Assembly: GCF_001746915.1 (NCBI RefSeq)
Contig: NZ_MJGC01000078.1
Location: 1-41,349 of the forward strand
Source: Desertifilum tharense IPPAS B-1220
Lineage (GTDB): Bacteria > Cyanobacteriota > Cyanobacteriia > Cyanobacteriales > Desertifilaceae
DNA length: 41,349 nt
Reading direction: 5' to 3'
The notes below the pieces were generated by a model that was not told the DNA's origin, did not search any database, and was given only the letters and a program-made list of their open reading frames with translations. Of this stretch, positions 25,890-34,776 are shown one piece after another. The stretch's first letter is position 1. Each line of letters begins with the position of its first letter. Both the position numbers and the translations under genes were made by a program.

Positions 25890-26522
25890 TCAGTTTCTAG
25901 GGGGATCGCGGTATAGCTGGTTTTCTTTAATATAACGGGCAACGGCTTCCGGGACGCGATCGCTAATGGATTGACCCCATTTTTGAGCGTGACGAATCTG
26001 GCTTGAGGAAATCTCGATCTCAGGCATTTGTAAAATTTGCCATCGCAGGACGATTGCTTCTTGAGCCAATTGGCGCTCGACCTGTTGACAAACTTCTTGA
26101 ATTGTGCATCCAGAATCGAGAGAACGAGGCGCGATCAACCACTGACATTGAGCAACCAGTTCTCGGCGACGGTACCAGCGAGGCAAACTGCGAAAGGTAT
26201 CCAGACCAGCAATCCAATACCACTGACGGTGAGGATAATAGATTTGTAGAGCCTGTAACGTATCAATGGCGTAATCAGAACGGGTGAGGTCTGGGGTTTG
26301 GGGAACTAACCAAAACTGAGGGCGATGGGCGATCGCTAAACCAACCATGTGCAGGCGATCGGCAAAAGAGGCGACCCCTTTTCGAGACTTGTGGAACAAA
26401 CAGCGAGCGGGAACCCAGATCGCCGCTTCGAGTTCAACTTGCGCGATCGCGGCTTCTGCCACCTGTACGTGTCCCCAATGTACGGGGTCAAAACTGCCGC
26501 CCCAAATTGCCAGCGATCGCAT
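25890..26522 (-). CDS. nadD: Nicotinate-nucleotide adenylyltransferase NadD
   Basis: NadD (210 aa) transfers AMP from ATP to nicotinate mononucleotide, making deamido-NAD in NAD biosynthesis. The nucleotidyl-transferase signature is at the start: WGGSFDPVHWGHVQVAEAA, with the (H/T)xGH motif as HWGH. Then come VPARCLFHKS, SDYAIDTLQAL, WIAGLDTFRSLPRWYR (dinucleotide binding), and the C-terminal ISSSQIR motif. Start ATG 26522. It is divergent from murC. The usual cyanobacterial partners (a NUDIX gene and nadE) are not next to it. Confidence 0.93.
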   Translation of the reverse strand: MRSLAIWGGSFDPVHWGHVQVAEAAIAQVELEAAIWVPARCLFHKSRKGVASFADRLHMVGLAIAHRPQFWLVPQTPDLTRSDYAIDTLQALQIYYPHRQWYWIAGLDTFRSLPRWYRRRELVAQCQWLIAPRSLDSGCTIQEVCQQVERQLAQEAIVLRWQILQMPEIEISSSQIRHAQKWGQSISDRVPEAVARYIKENQLYRDPPRN

Positions 26523-26720
26523 AGTCTGGGCCTACTCCCTAGAAGCGCGTCCGGAAATCCCCTTCCAGGATTCCTGACTTATCGAGCCGAATGCGGTATA
26601 AATCAAACAATAGAGTTTCGCGATAGAAAAATCCGGCTCTTTGTTCCCCCTGTCGGCAATTCCCCTTTATGAGGGGAAAGATCTATCTTTGGCTAGAGTA
26701 ATTTATTACTTCTAATTCTA

Positions 26721-26748
26721 TTGCATTCAAAGCAATTCTTGATATGAT
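26721..26748 (+). promoter_or_regulatory. Likely sigma70-type promoter of murC
   Basis: TTGCAT (26721-26726) and TATGAT (26743-26748) with a 16-base spacer, placing the start of transcription near 26755, about 33 bases before the murC ATG. The leader is short and includes a TGTGG direct repeat and the ribosome-binding site AAGGAG. Confidence 0.55.
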
Positions 26749-26787
26749 ATCGCGTGTTATTGGTGTGGTGTGGTGTGTTAAGGAGAT

Positions 26788-28272
26788 ATGATGCTGAATT
26801 CTGTAGATTTCAGCGGTAAACCGTTTCACTTCATCGGAATTGGTGGAATCGGTATGTCAGCTCTAGCCTACGTTTTGGTCAAGCGTAAGCTACCCGTGTC
26901 TGGTTCAGATATTCGTCTCAGCCACATTACTCAGCGGCTGCAAACGCTGGGAGCGCACATTTTCTGGAGTCAAGACGCGACCAACCTGGAATACTTTCAA
27001 CAAGCCTTGAATTCATCGAAGAGTCAGGACGCTCAATCCTTGACCCCTTCTGTGCTGAATCCTGATGTATTGCCGCAAGTGATTTGCTCAACAGCAATCA
27101 ATACAAGCAATTCCGAATATCGAGCAGCCCTAGAACTTGGTTGCCCGATCTATCACCGTTCCGACGTGTTAGCCGCTTTAATTCAAGAGCAGCGTTCCAT
27201 TGCAGTCGCCGGGACGCACGGTAAAACCACAACAAGTAGCTTAATCGGTTATTTGTTGCTGCAAGCAGGACTTGACCCCACGATTGTTGTGGGAGGAGAA
27301 GTCAATAGCTGGGAAGGCAACGCCAGAGCAGGAGAAGGAGAATACTTGGTGGCCGAAGCCGACGAATCAGACGGTTCGCTGGTTAAATTCTCGCCAGAAA
27401 TCGGCATTATCACCAACATCGAATTGGATCATCCCGATCACTACACCACCCTCGACCAAGTGATTGAAACTTTTCAAGTGTTTGCTCGGCAGTGTAAAAA
27501 GGTGGTGGGATGTATTGACTGCGAACTCGTACGCGATCGCATTCAACCGGAGATTACCTACAGTCTCCGTCGCGATTCTCAAGCCGACTACACCGTTGAT
27601 TTTGCCGCTTATGGGGCAGAAGGAACCACCGCTCGCGTTTGGGAAAAAGGAAAACTCCTAGGAAACCTCAGCATCCGCCTGCTAGGTCAACACAACCTCA
27701 GTAACGCCTTAGCGGCGGTTGCTGTCGGGCGCGACCTAGGGCTAGATTTTGCGACAATATCGGGCGCGATCGCCACCTTTGAAGGGGCAAGACGCCGCTT
27801 TGAATGGCGGGGAACGGCGAATGGGATCGCCTTCATTGATGACTACGCCCACCATCCCAGCGAAATTCGCGCCACCTTAGCTGCGGCTCGCCTGAGTGCC
27901 AAAAATCGTCGCGTGGTTGCCATCTTTCAACCGCATCGCTATTCGCGCACAGCCACCCTACTTGACGAATTTGCTCAAGCGTTTGCCCAAGCTGACTGCG
28001 TAGTTGTCACCGACATCTACAGTGCTGGCGAACCGAATGTTGACCAAATCAGCGGTCAGCAAGTGGTTGAGTCTATTGCCCAATACCATCAGCAGGTTCA
28101 CTATCAACCCACCTTAAACGCGGTTAAACAGTTTCTGACCCAAACACTTTCACCTGGGGATCTAGCGTTATTTCTGGGAGCCGGAAATCTGAATTCAGTG
28201 ATTCCAGAGATGATTGCGGCCTACCAATCGGCGGATGCAAGCCTGCCGAGAGATGGATGCAATCTGGCATAA
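26788..28272 (+). CDS. murC: UDP-N-acetylmuramate--L-alanine ligase MurC
   Basis: MurC (494 aa) adds L-alanine to UDP-MurNAc, the first amino acid of the peptidoglycan stem peptide, using ATP. The N-terminal UDP-binding domain has FIGIGGIGMSALAYVL. The ATPase domain has the P-loop GTHGKTTTSS (about 142-151), EADESDGS and NIELDHPDHY. The C-terminal ligase domain has FIDDYAHHPSEIRATL and FQPHRYSRT. AAGGAG stands 6 bases before the ATG at 26788. murB follows 87 bases downstream, giving the common cyanobacterial murC-murB pair. Confidence 0.97.
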   Translation: MMLNSVDFSGKPFHFIGIGGIGMSALAYVLVKRKLPVSGSDIRLSHITQRLQTLGAHIFWSQDATNLEYFQQALNSSKSQDAQSLTPSVLNPDVLPQVICSTAINTSNSEYRAALELGCPIYHRSDVLAALIQEQRSIAVAGTHGKTTTSSLIGYLLLQAGLDPTIVVGGEVNSWEGNARAGEGEYLVAEADESDGSLVKFSPEIGIITNIELDHPDHYTTLDQVIETFQVFARQCKKVVGCIDCELVRDRIQPEITYSLRRDSQADYTVDFAAYGAEGTTARVWEKGKLLGNLSIRLLGQHNLSNALAAVAVGRDLGLDFATISGAIATFEGARRRFEWRGTANGIAFIDDYAHHPSEIRATLAAARLSAKNRRVVAIFQPHRYSRTATLLDEFAQAFAQADCVVVTDIYSAGEPNVDQISGQQVVESIAQYHQQVHYQPTLNAVKQFLTQTLSPGDLALFLGAGNLNSVIPEMIAAYQSADASLPRDGCNLA

Positions 28273-28359
28273 GGCACCTCTGGTTGTGACTCAATCGCTT
28301 CGTCAAACCTCCAACCCAGCTATCCACTGCTTTGAGCATACAGATTTCAACTTTCAATC

Positions 28360-29460
28360 ATGACTATCTCCTATGACCCCCCCAGTGTCCGCCCAACTTC
28401 GACCCCTCGGAAATCTACCTCTCCAGCCTCTCACCCCCTAGAAGCATGGGTGGCTGACTCCAAGGTTTCAGAAATGGGGCAGACGAGCGCGCTAAGGGAT
28501 GACGCCTCCTCCGTTGAGTTTCCCTTAGAATCCCCAGAATTTACCCCCCCAGCGGCTAAAACCCCCTTCTACCTCCCCGGCAGCGGTTGCCCAATTAAAC
28601 CCCAGGTTTCCCTGGCGGGCTTAACGTCCTATCGCGTTGGCGGGCCGGCGCAATGGTATGTCGCCCCTCGCTGCCCTGAAGATTTACAAATTAGTTTGGA
28701 ATGGGCAAAGTCAGAAGGCTTGCCCGTTATTGTCTTAGGGGCAGGTTCTAACTTGCTGGTGAGCGATCGCGGTTTGCCCGGTCTGGTGGTCGGAACCCGC
28801 CACCTGCGCCACATCCGCTTCGATCCCGAAATCGCTCAAGTCCAAGCTGGGGCGGGCGTTCCCATCGCTCAATTGGCTCGCCTGGTTGCCCAACGCGGCT
28901 GGCAGGGCTTGGAATGGGCCGTGGGGATTCCCGGTACCGTAGGCGGCGCAATCGTCATGAATGCGGGCGCTCACGAAAGCTGCATTGCTGATGTTTTGGT
29001 TGATGTGGATGTTCTCTCCCCGGCGGGAAATGCGGCTTGTCTGGGGGTAAGCGAGTTGGGGTATCGCTACCGCACCTCGCGATTGCAAGGAGGCGATCGC
29101 GTCGTCACCCAAGCTACATTCCAACTGCAACCCGGAGGCGATCCCCAACGGGTGATGGCAACCACCGAAGCCCACTTAGAACGCCGTCGCACTACCCAAC
29201 CCTATCATTTACCCAGTTGCGGGAGCGTCTTTCGCAACCCCGAACCCTATAAGGCAGCCTGGTTAATCGAACAAACGGGCTTAAAGGGCTACCAAATTGG
29301 CGGCGCGCAAGTGTCTCAACTTCACGCCAATTTTATTCTCAATTGCGGCAAAGCCACGGCCAGCGATATTTATCAGTTGATGCGTTACGTCCAGCAGCAA
29401 GTTGAACAGCGTTGGTCTATTCGCCTGGAACCTGAAGTGAAAATCTTAGGAGAATTCTAA
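28360..29460 (+). CDS. murB: UDP-N-acetylenolpyruvoylglucosamine reductase MurB
   Basis: MurB (366 aa), an FAD enzyme that reduces UDP-GlcNAc-enolpyruvate to UDP-MurNAc with NADPH, supplying MurC's substrate. The FAD domain has [25 protein letters not shown], and [17 protein letters not shown]. The catalytic Ser is in SCGSVFRNP and the catalytic Glu in [11 protein letters not shown]. The first 75 or so residues (proline/serine/threonine-rich, [19 protein letters not shown]) have no counterpart in typical MurB and look disordered. No better start with a ribosome-binding site exists just before the conserved part, so the extension is probably real. Confidence 0.95.
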   Translation: MTISYDPPSVRPTSTPRKSTSPASHPLEAWVADSKVSEMGQTSALRDDASSVEFPLESPEFTPPAAKTPFYLPGSGCPIKPQVSLAGLTSYRVGGPAQWYVAPRCPEDLQISLEWAKSEGLPVIVLGAGSNLLVSDRGLPGLVVGTRHLRHIRFDPEIAQVQAGAGVPIAQLARLVAQRGWQGLEWAVGIPGTVGGAIVMNAGAHESCIADVLVDVDVLSPAGNAACLGVSELGYRYRTSRLQGGDRVVTQATFQLQPGGDPQRVMATTEAHLERRRTTQPYHLPSCGSVFRNPEPYKAAWLIEQTGLKGYQIGGAQVSQLHANFILNCGKATASDIYQLMRYVQQQVEQRWSIRLEPEVKILGEF

Positions 29461-29461
29461 A

Positions 29462-29487
29462 AGGCTGTGGGGAACTGGCCCCAGCCT
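29462..29487 (+). terminator. Stem-loop directly after murB
   Basis: AGGCT-gt-GGGG pairs with CCCC-AGCCT two bases after the murB stop codon. There is no U-tract behind it, so it may be an mRNA 3'-end stabiliser instead of a true intrinsic terminator. Confidence 0.45.
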
Positions 29488-29595
29488 CGGTTGAAACGTT
29501 ATCCATCAGGGTCTATCTAACGCGATTTGAGCGAGGTTGATAGCAGATTTCTCCTTTGGTGAGATAATATCCAAGCGACAAGAATGCTAAGGTTG

Positions 29596-29620
29596 AAAAA
29601 AGCACGCTCGCTGGAGCGTG
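29596..29620 (-). terminator. Minus-strand intrinsic terminator
   Basis: CACGCTC (29603-29609) and GAGCGTG (29614-29620) form a perfect 7-bp stem with a 4-base loop. On the minus strand it is followed by C and six Ts, a textbook terminator. No minus-strand gene ends here: all genes from 26788 to 30675 are on +. It would stop antisense transcription, or on + act as a hairpin in the ebfC leader. Confidence 0.6.
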
Positions 29621-29664
29621 AATTAACCTGCACGTTAACAAACTAAGTACAGAGTCAACCAGTT

Positions 29665-30012
29665 ATGTCAAAAGGACAGGGATTTGGTGGCTTCGGTCTC
29701 GGCAAAATGAAAGAACTGGCCGATGCCTTTAAGAAAGCCCAACAGGTGCAAGAAGGCGCTAAACAACTCCAAGAAGAGTTGGAACAACTCGAAATTCAAG
29801 GTGAAGCGCAAGGAGGGTTAGTGAAGGTTGTGCTGAATGGCAACCAAGCTCCTCAGCGCGTTGAAATTTCACAGGAAGTGCTTCAAGAAAGTGCAGAAGT
29901 GGTTTCTGATTTGGTAACGGCTGCCATGAAGGACGCCTATGAAAAGTCTACCCTGACCATGCGCCAACGCATGGAGGAATTAACGTCGGGTTTAAATATA
30001 CCCGGATTGTAA
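29665..30012 (+). CDS. YbaB/EbfC family nucleoid-associated protein
   Basis: A 115-aa small homodimeric DNA-binding protein. The glycine-rich start [20 protein letters not shown] is typical of cyanobacterial members. The helical arm ([20 protein letters not shown]), a beta segment ([20 protein letters not shown]) and the C-terminal helix ([20 protein letters not shown]) match the tweezer-like EbfC fold. In other bacteria the gene lies next to dnaX and recR; here it stands between murB and a phosphatase gene. Its own terminator follows at 30036. Confidence 0.93.
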   Translation: MSKGQGFGGFGLGKMKELADAFKKAQQVQEGAKQLQEELEQLEIQGEAQGGLVKVVLNGNQAPQRVEISQEVLQESAEVVSDLVTAAMKDAYEKSTLTMRQRMEELTSGLNIPGL

Positions 30013-30035
30013 GCGCCCCTCGCAACCCTCCTGCA

Positions 30036-30070
30036 CTGGTTTGGGGCGTCTGGTCAAACCAGCGCTTTTT
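30036..30070 (+). terminator. Intrinsic terminator after the EbfC gene
   Basis: CTGGTTTG (30036-30043) and CAAACCAG (30055-30062) form a perfect 8-bp stem with an 11-base loop, followed closely by TTTTT (30066-30070). It lies 24 bases after the stop codon. Confidence 0.8.
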
Positions 30071-30189
30071 GGGGTCGAAATGCCCCCCATCCAGGGATGG
30101 AACACCAGAATTAGGTAGGAGGGAGCGCTTAGTGCGATCGCATCAACCGCGCCTTCAGTCTCTCGGTGTGTTTTAGAATTCAGCACGCA

Positions 30190-30675
30190 ATGCCCTATAA
30201 GCTTTTATTTGTCTGTCTTGGCAATATCTGCCGCTCGCCTTCTGCGGAAAATATTATGAATCATCTGATCGCGCAGCAGGGCTTGGGCGATCGCATTTTG
30301 TGTGACTCCGCAGGGACGAGCAGCTACCATGTTGGCAGCCCCCCGGATCGGCGGATGACGGCGGCAGCCTCGATGCGCGGGATCGCCCTCAAAGGACAAG
30401 CCCGTCAGTTTAGCAAGGCAGATTTTGAGGCCTTCGATCTGATTTTGGCAATGGATCGAGAAAATTACTCTAATATTTTGGCCCTTGCTCCGAGCGATCG
30501 CGATCGCCATAAAGTTCGTCTGATGTGCGACTTTTGCACCCGCTTCACGCTTCAGGAAGTCCCCGATCCCTACTATGGCGGCCCAGAAGGCTTTAATACC
30601 GTCATCGACCTGTTACTCGATGCTTGCGAGGGTTTGCTAGCGTTTGTCCTTCAAGAACAGGAAGCCAGCCTTTAG
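30190..30675 (+). CDS. Low-molecular-weight protein-tyrosine-phosphatase
   Basis: A 161-aa LMW-PTP. From the ATG at 30190 it begins MPYKLLFVCLGNICRSPSAE, containing the catalytic P-loop C-x5-R-S with Cys9 and Arg15. The general-acid Asp is in VPDPYYGGPEGF (about 128). In bacteria such enzymes dephosphorylate tyrosine kinases and other proteins involved in polysaccharide export or stress; relatives in the arsenate reductase family share the fold. There is no partner kinase in the window. The frame opens at 30166, but the first eight residues do not belong to the family. Confidence 0.93.
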   Translation: MPYKLLFVCLGNICRSPSAENIMNHLIAQQGLGDRILCDSAGTSSYHVGSPPDRRMTAAASMRGIALKGQARQFSKADFEAFDLILAMDRENYSNILALAPSDRDRHKVRLMCDFCTRFTLQEVPDPYYGGPEGFNTVIDLLLDACEGLLAFVLQEQEASL

Positions 30676-30699
30676 AGAAAAAGCGACGCCAAACTCAGA

Positions 30700-31362
30700 T
30701 TAACTAAGCAGCCGATGCTTCATCGCAAAACTGACCAATTCGGCTCGGTTATTCGTTTCCGTTTTCCGCAACAAGCTGGTGACGTATTTTTCAATGGTAC
30801 GAGCGCTCAAGTGGAGATGATCGCCAATTTGGATATTGGATAATCCTGTCGCGATCAGGTTGAGAACTTCTTGTTCGCGTTGAGTGAGACTCACATCTGA
30901 GTCTTGGATCTCGCTCTCCGCGACCGGAGATTCTAGGGCGGGATATTTTTCGGTAATTTGAACGCGCGATCGCCATTCCGACTCAATTAACTGCGATCGC
31001 TCTAATAAATTTCGCACCACAGCCCCTAACTCGTCGAGTTCAAAGGGTTTGGGCAAATAGAGATCGCACCCCAACTGGTAGCCGCGAATTCGCTCTTGAG
31101 TCGAAGTCCGGGCCGTTAAAAACACAACAGGTAACAGACGCAAAGCAGGGCGTTGGCGGACTCGTTTGACGAACTCATAGCCATCCATCAGCGGCATCGC
31201 GATATCAGTCACAATCATGTGGGGTTGATATTCATCCACCAATTTCAAGGCTTCTTGGCCGTTCTGAGCAGCAATCACCGAATAACCTGATAAGCTCAAG
31301 TAGTCGCTGATTGCGAGGCGAGTCCCTGGATCGTCCTCAGCAATAAGAATCAGCAAAGGCAT
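30700..31362 (-). CDS. LuxR/NarL-type response regulator, probably Rre1/Ycf29-like
   Basis: A 220-aa two-component regulator. The receiver domain (1-120) has the acidic pair E9-D10-D11, the phosphorylatable Asp53 (VTDIAMPLMDG), Thr in FLTART and Lys in LPKPFEL. A linker rich in acidic residues follows. The LuxR-type helix-turn-helix is at about 155-215 (LTQREQEVLNLIATGLSNIQ, LSARTIEKYVTSLLRKTETN). The receiver sequence, including GYQLGCDLYLPKPFELDELG, resembles from memory the Rre1/Ycf29 regulators conserved in cyanobacteria and red algal plastids, which respond to stress; I cannot confirm this without a search. No histidine kinase is adjacent. ATG 31362 is chosen over a TTG at 31386. Confidence 0.88.
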   Translation of the reverse strand: MPLLILIAEDDPGTRLAISDYLSLSGYSVIAAQNGQEALKLVDEYQPHMIVTDIAMPLMDGYEFVKRVRQRPALRLLPVVFLTARTSTQERIRGYQLGCDLYLPKPFELDELGAVVRNLLERSQLIESEWRSRVQITEKYPALESPVAESEIQDSDVSLTQREQEVLNLIATGLSNIQIGDHLHLSARTIEKYVTSLLRKTETNNRAELVSFAMKHRLLS

Positions 31363-31413
31363 GGAACATAAAAAGCAAGCGAACAAGGTCTAAAGGCAAG
31401 CAAGGCGCAGATG

Positions 31414-32394
31414 TTATGGCGTATTCCCAGGAGATTGTTGAGTCCGAATTCGGTTAATCTCTTGTTGAAGTTCGTCAATTTGCTGGCGGAGTCGATCGAC
31501 TTCGCTTTTGGGGGTTTGAACTTCCACATTGACCGCCCCTTCCGCAGGCGATCGCCGATAGTTCCCTTGGCGAATTTGGCGGTATTCTTCAGAATTAGCC
31601 CATTCTTGCAAGTATTTTAAACGGTCTACCGGAAAGGGGTGACTCAACATGGCACCTTGAGCGCCGTTGTAGAGTAAAAACTTATACACCTGGTTAAGAC
31701 CGTCTAAATCTAAGCTGTGATACTCTTCAGATTGGCGGATAAATTCCTTTAAGTTCAACTCATGGGCATACTGGTTGCTGCCTCCGGCCAGGCGCATCAT
31801 GGTCTGCATGACTAAGTTTAGGTCATCTGTCACCAATAATGCAGCGCGATCGCAAGTTAACTCCGCCTTACGCCGCCATTCATAGAAAGCGAAGATCAAG
31901 CCGCTACTCACCAAATTGCCAATCCCAAAGGTCATTTCCCCTAAGATTGAAGCGGCATTCATCGCCCAAATTGCCATTTGCAGCAAAATCGTGTGACCGC
32001 ACTTAATATGAGCTAACTCATGGGCTAAAACCGTGCGAATCTCATCAGCACTCATCAAATCTAGCAAACCCGCATTCAGCACCACATAGGGGCGTTCTTT
32101 CCCCAAAGCATAACTGTTAACCTGGGGGTTCTGGGAGACAAATAACCCAGGTTCCGGATAAATATCGAGATCGCGGGTGCATTCGCGAAAAATTTGATAG
32201 ATACTGGCATACTGGCGCGGCCCCACCTGAATGCTATTCCCCATCAGGAAGATATATTGGGGGCGTTCGTAGAGAAATTCCACAAAGCGGCGGGCAATTA
32301 GATCGAAACCGGGAAAGTTTCGTAAGGCTTGTTCCGCCTCGCGATCGAGAGGATGTCTAAAGGCTTCGCAAGAGATTCCAGGATAGCTAGGCAT
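31414..32394 (-). CDS. M48 family zinc metalloprotease
   Basis: A 326-aa peptidase. The zinc motif HELAH (H125, E126, H129) is followed by KCGH. The third ligand is the Glu in RRKAELTCDRAAL (about 177). Hydrophobic stretches at about 136-170 (LLQMAIWAMNAASILGEMTF, GNLVSSGLIFAFYEW) may be membrane-associated. A C-terminal coiled coil is visible (SEVDRLRQQIDELQQEINRI). Family members resemble HtpX/Ste24/Oma1 and act in membrane protein quality control; the exact substrate is unknown. The gene is upstream of, and in line with, the response regulator, 51 bases apart. Confidence 0.92.
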   Translation of the reverse strand: MPSYPGISCEAFRHPLDREAEQALRNFPGFDLIARRFVEFLYERPQYIFLMGNSIQVGPRQYASIYQIFRECTRDLDIYPEPGLFVSQNPQVNSYALGKERPYVVLNAGLLDLMSADEIRTVLAHELAHIKCGHTILLQMAIWAMNAASILGEMTFGIGNLVSSGLIFAFYEWRRKAELTCDRAALLVTDDLNLVMQTMMRLAGGSNQYAHELNLKEFIRQSEEYHSLDLDGLNQVYKFLLYNGAQGAMLSHPFPVDRLKYLQEWANSEEYRQIRQGNYRRSPAEGAVNVEVQTPKSEVDRLRQQIDELQQEINRIRTQQSPGNTP

Positions 32395-32420
32395 AGGAAA
32401 ACAAGATAAAAGTAAGGGCA

Positions 32421-32439
32421 GACTCCCACCAGGGGAGTC
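32421..32439 (-). terminator. Possible terminator downstream of tex
   Basis: GACTCCC and GGGAGTC form a perfect 7-bp stem with a 5-base loop, 56 bases past the tex stop codon and before the M48 gene. The following minus-strand sequence is only moderately T-rich, so efficiency is uncertain. Confidence 0.4.
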
Positions 32440-32494
32440 AATAGACTGAGATTTCTAGAACAGCCGATAGGTGCAATCAGTTCTATGATATCGG

Positions 32495-34735
32495 TTAGGC
32501 TTTTTTGTTGAACCTAGCTTTGAGGTCGTCTACAGTGACGTTCTGTTGAGGCGTTTGGCGGTTGGAGGGGCGCTGAGGGAGATCGGCCGATCGCATCGAT
32601 AAACTGATGCGTCGTAAAGCCTCGTTGACTTCTAGAACTCGGACTTTCACCACTTGACCCACTTTTACCACTTCCTTGGGATCGCGGACAAAGCGATCGC
32701 TGAGTTGGGAGATGTGAACTAACCCCTCTTGGTGAACGCCAATATCCACAAACGCCCCAAAATTCGCCACATTTGTGACAATTCCTTCAAGTTCCATCCC
32801 CACCTGCAAGTCAGAGATTTCGTTGACGCCTTCTTTAAAGGTGGCATATTTAAACTCGGCCCTGGGATCGCGTCCGGGTTTTTCCAACTCGCGGATAATA
32901 TCTTGCAGGGTGGGTAAACCGATGGTGTCCGTCACGTACTTTTGCAGGTTTAGCGATTTGAGGCGTTCTGAGGCTTGGGTAATTTGGGCGAGGGGAAGAT
33001 TTAAATCAGACGCGATCGCTTGAACAACGCGATAGCTTTCGGGGTGAACTGCTGTATTATCCAAGGGTTGATCGCCTCCCCGAATCCGAAGAAATCCGGC
33101 GGCTTGTTCAAAGGCTTTGGGGCCAAGTTTGGGGACTTTCAGCAATTCTCGACGGTTTTTAAATACTCCTTTCTCGTTGCGGTAGTTGATGACATTTTTA
33201 GCAACTGTTGGCGTCATCCCGGAAACAACCGTGAGTAATTCCTTGGAGGCGGTGTTTAAGTCTACGCCGACATAGTTCACGCAGCTTTCTACGGTTTCAT
33301 CGAGTTTCTTTTTCAGGAGTTTTTGATCGACATCGTGCTGATATTGTCCAACGCCGATGGATTTGGGATCGATTTTCACCAATTCGGCTAGGGGATCTTG
33401 CAGGCGGCGTCCAATACTAATTGCCCCGCGTACAGTTAAGTCTAATTCGGGGAACTCTTCTCTAGCAACGTCGCTAGCCGAATAAATCGAAGCGCCCGAT
33501 TCATTCACCATCACTTTAATCGGTTGGGTTGGCAAAGATTTCAAGACTTCACCGACAAATTCATCGGTTTCTCGCGAGGCGGTACCGTTACCAATAGCAA
33601 TCAGTTGAATTTGGTATTTGGCAATCCATTTTTTCAGGATTTCTCCGGCTTGCTGGCGTTGGTTGGCGCTTTGATGGGGGAAGAGGGTTTGATATTCTAA
33701 GAATTTGCCCGTTTGGTCTAAAACCACGGCTTTGCACCCAGTACGGAAACCCGGATCGAGTGCGATCGCAGGTTTCATTCCCGCAGGGGGCGATAGTAGC
33801 AGTTCTCGCAGATTGCTCTCAAAGGTTTTAATCGATTCTAAGTCAGCGTAGTTTTTGCGATCGCTTCTGACTTCGGTCATTAAAGAGGTTTTCATTAACC
33901 GATTAAAACTATCTTTCAGCATCTCTTGATAGAATCGGCGTAACTCCGGAACTCTCGTTTTCACCTCTTCCGACTCTAAATAGTTGAGAACTGAGGGTTC
34001 GTCATAGTCAATATCAACGGTTAAAATTCCTTCCGCTTCACCGCGCAGCAAGGCTAACAGGTTGTGAGGGGCAATTTCTTTCACCTTAGCCTGGAAATTG
34101 CGATACATTTCAAACTTAGTGCTACCTTCAGGATGGTCTTTTTTGATCTGCGAAACAAAGACCCCTGACTGCAATAAATAATCGCGCAAATAAGCCCGTA
34201 GCTTTGCTTTTTCTGCCACGGATTCTGCTAAAATATCAGCAGCCCCCTTTAGGGCTTCTTCGGCGGTTTTAATCCCGCGTTCTGAATCAATATAATTTGC
34301 CGCTTCCTTTAGGAGATCGACAGTTTTGGTTTGGGGTTGATTCAGCGATTGAATCCACTCAGCTAACGGTTCTAGTCCCTTCTCCTTTGCAATCGTGGCG
34401 CGAGTGCGACGTTTAGGTTTATACGGCAAATAAAGGTCTTCTAGCTCATTTTTCTGCAAGCAAGACTCAATCTTCGCCTTCAGTTCCTCTGTCAGCTTAC
34501 CCTGAGTTGCGATCGCATCTAGAATCGTTTGCTTGCGTTCCTCCAACTCAGTCAAATAGGCAAACCTGTCTGCTAAATCGCGCAGTTGAATTTCATTAAG
34601 TTCCCCCGTTCTTTCTTTGCGATATCGGGCAATAAAAGGGATGGTTGCCCCCTCACTCAGCAAATCAAGAGCATTCTGCACTTGTGCCAGCTTGAGGGAC
34701 AATTCTTGAGCAAGCAGTTGCGGAATATTCAGCAT
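32495..34735 (-). CDS. tex: Tex-family RNA-binding transcriptional accessory protein
   Basis: A 746-aa protein of the Tex family, which binds nucleic acid and transcription complexes. The domains are in canonical order: the Tex N-terminal helical region (1 to about 190, with EGATIPFIARYRKERTGELN and DLYLPYKPKRRTRATIAKEK), a YqgF/RuvC-like domain from about 320 (PAIALDPGFRTGCKAVVLDQ), helix-hairpin-helix motifs (about 490-560, LLTVVSGMTPTVAKNVINYR), and a C-terminal S1 domain (about 640-710, GMELEGIVTNVANFGAFVDI, then QEGLVHISQLSDRFV). Complete and of normal length. The LysR gene upstream is on the same strand, 41 bases before it. Confidence 0.96.
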   Translation of the reverse strand: MLNIPQLLAQELSLKLAQVQNALDLLSEGATIPFIARYRKERTGELNEIQLRDLADRFAYLTELEERKQTILDAIATQGKLTEELKAKIESCLQKNELEDLYLPYKPKRRTRATIAKEKGLEPLAEWIQSLNQPQTKTVDLLKEAANYIDSERGIKTAEEALKGAADILAESVAEKAKLRAYLRDYLLQSGVFVSQIKKDHPEGSTKFEMYRNFQAKVKEIAPHNLLALLRGEAEGILTVDIDYDEPSVLNYLESEEVKTRVPELRRFYQEMLKDSFNRLMKTSLMTEVRSDRKNYADLESIKTFESNLRELLLSPPAGMKPAIALDPGFRTGCKAVVLDQTGKFLEYQTLFPHQSANQRQQAGEILKKWIAKYQIQLIAIGNGTASRETDEFVGEVLKSLPTQPIKVMVNESGASIYSASDVAREEFPELDLTVRGAISIGRRLQDPLAELVKIDPKSIGVGQYQHDVDQKLLKKKLDETVESCVNYVGVDLNTASKELLTVVSGMTPTVAKNVINYRNEKGVFKNRRELLKVPKLGPKAFEQAAGFLRIRGGDQPLDNTAVHPESYRVVQAIASDLNLPLAQITQASERLKSLNLQKYVTDTIGLPTLQDIIRELEKPGRDPRAEFKYATFKEGVNEISDLQVGMELEGIVTNVANFGAFVDIGVHQEGLVHISQLSDRFVRDPKEVVKVGQVVKVRVLEVNEALRRISLSMRSADLPQRPSNRQTPQQNVTVDDLKARFNKKA

Positions 34736-34776
34736 GAGAAATGAGAATAAACAATAACAAAAGGGGTGAAAATAGG

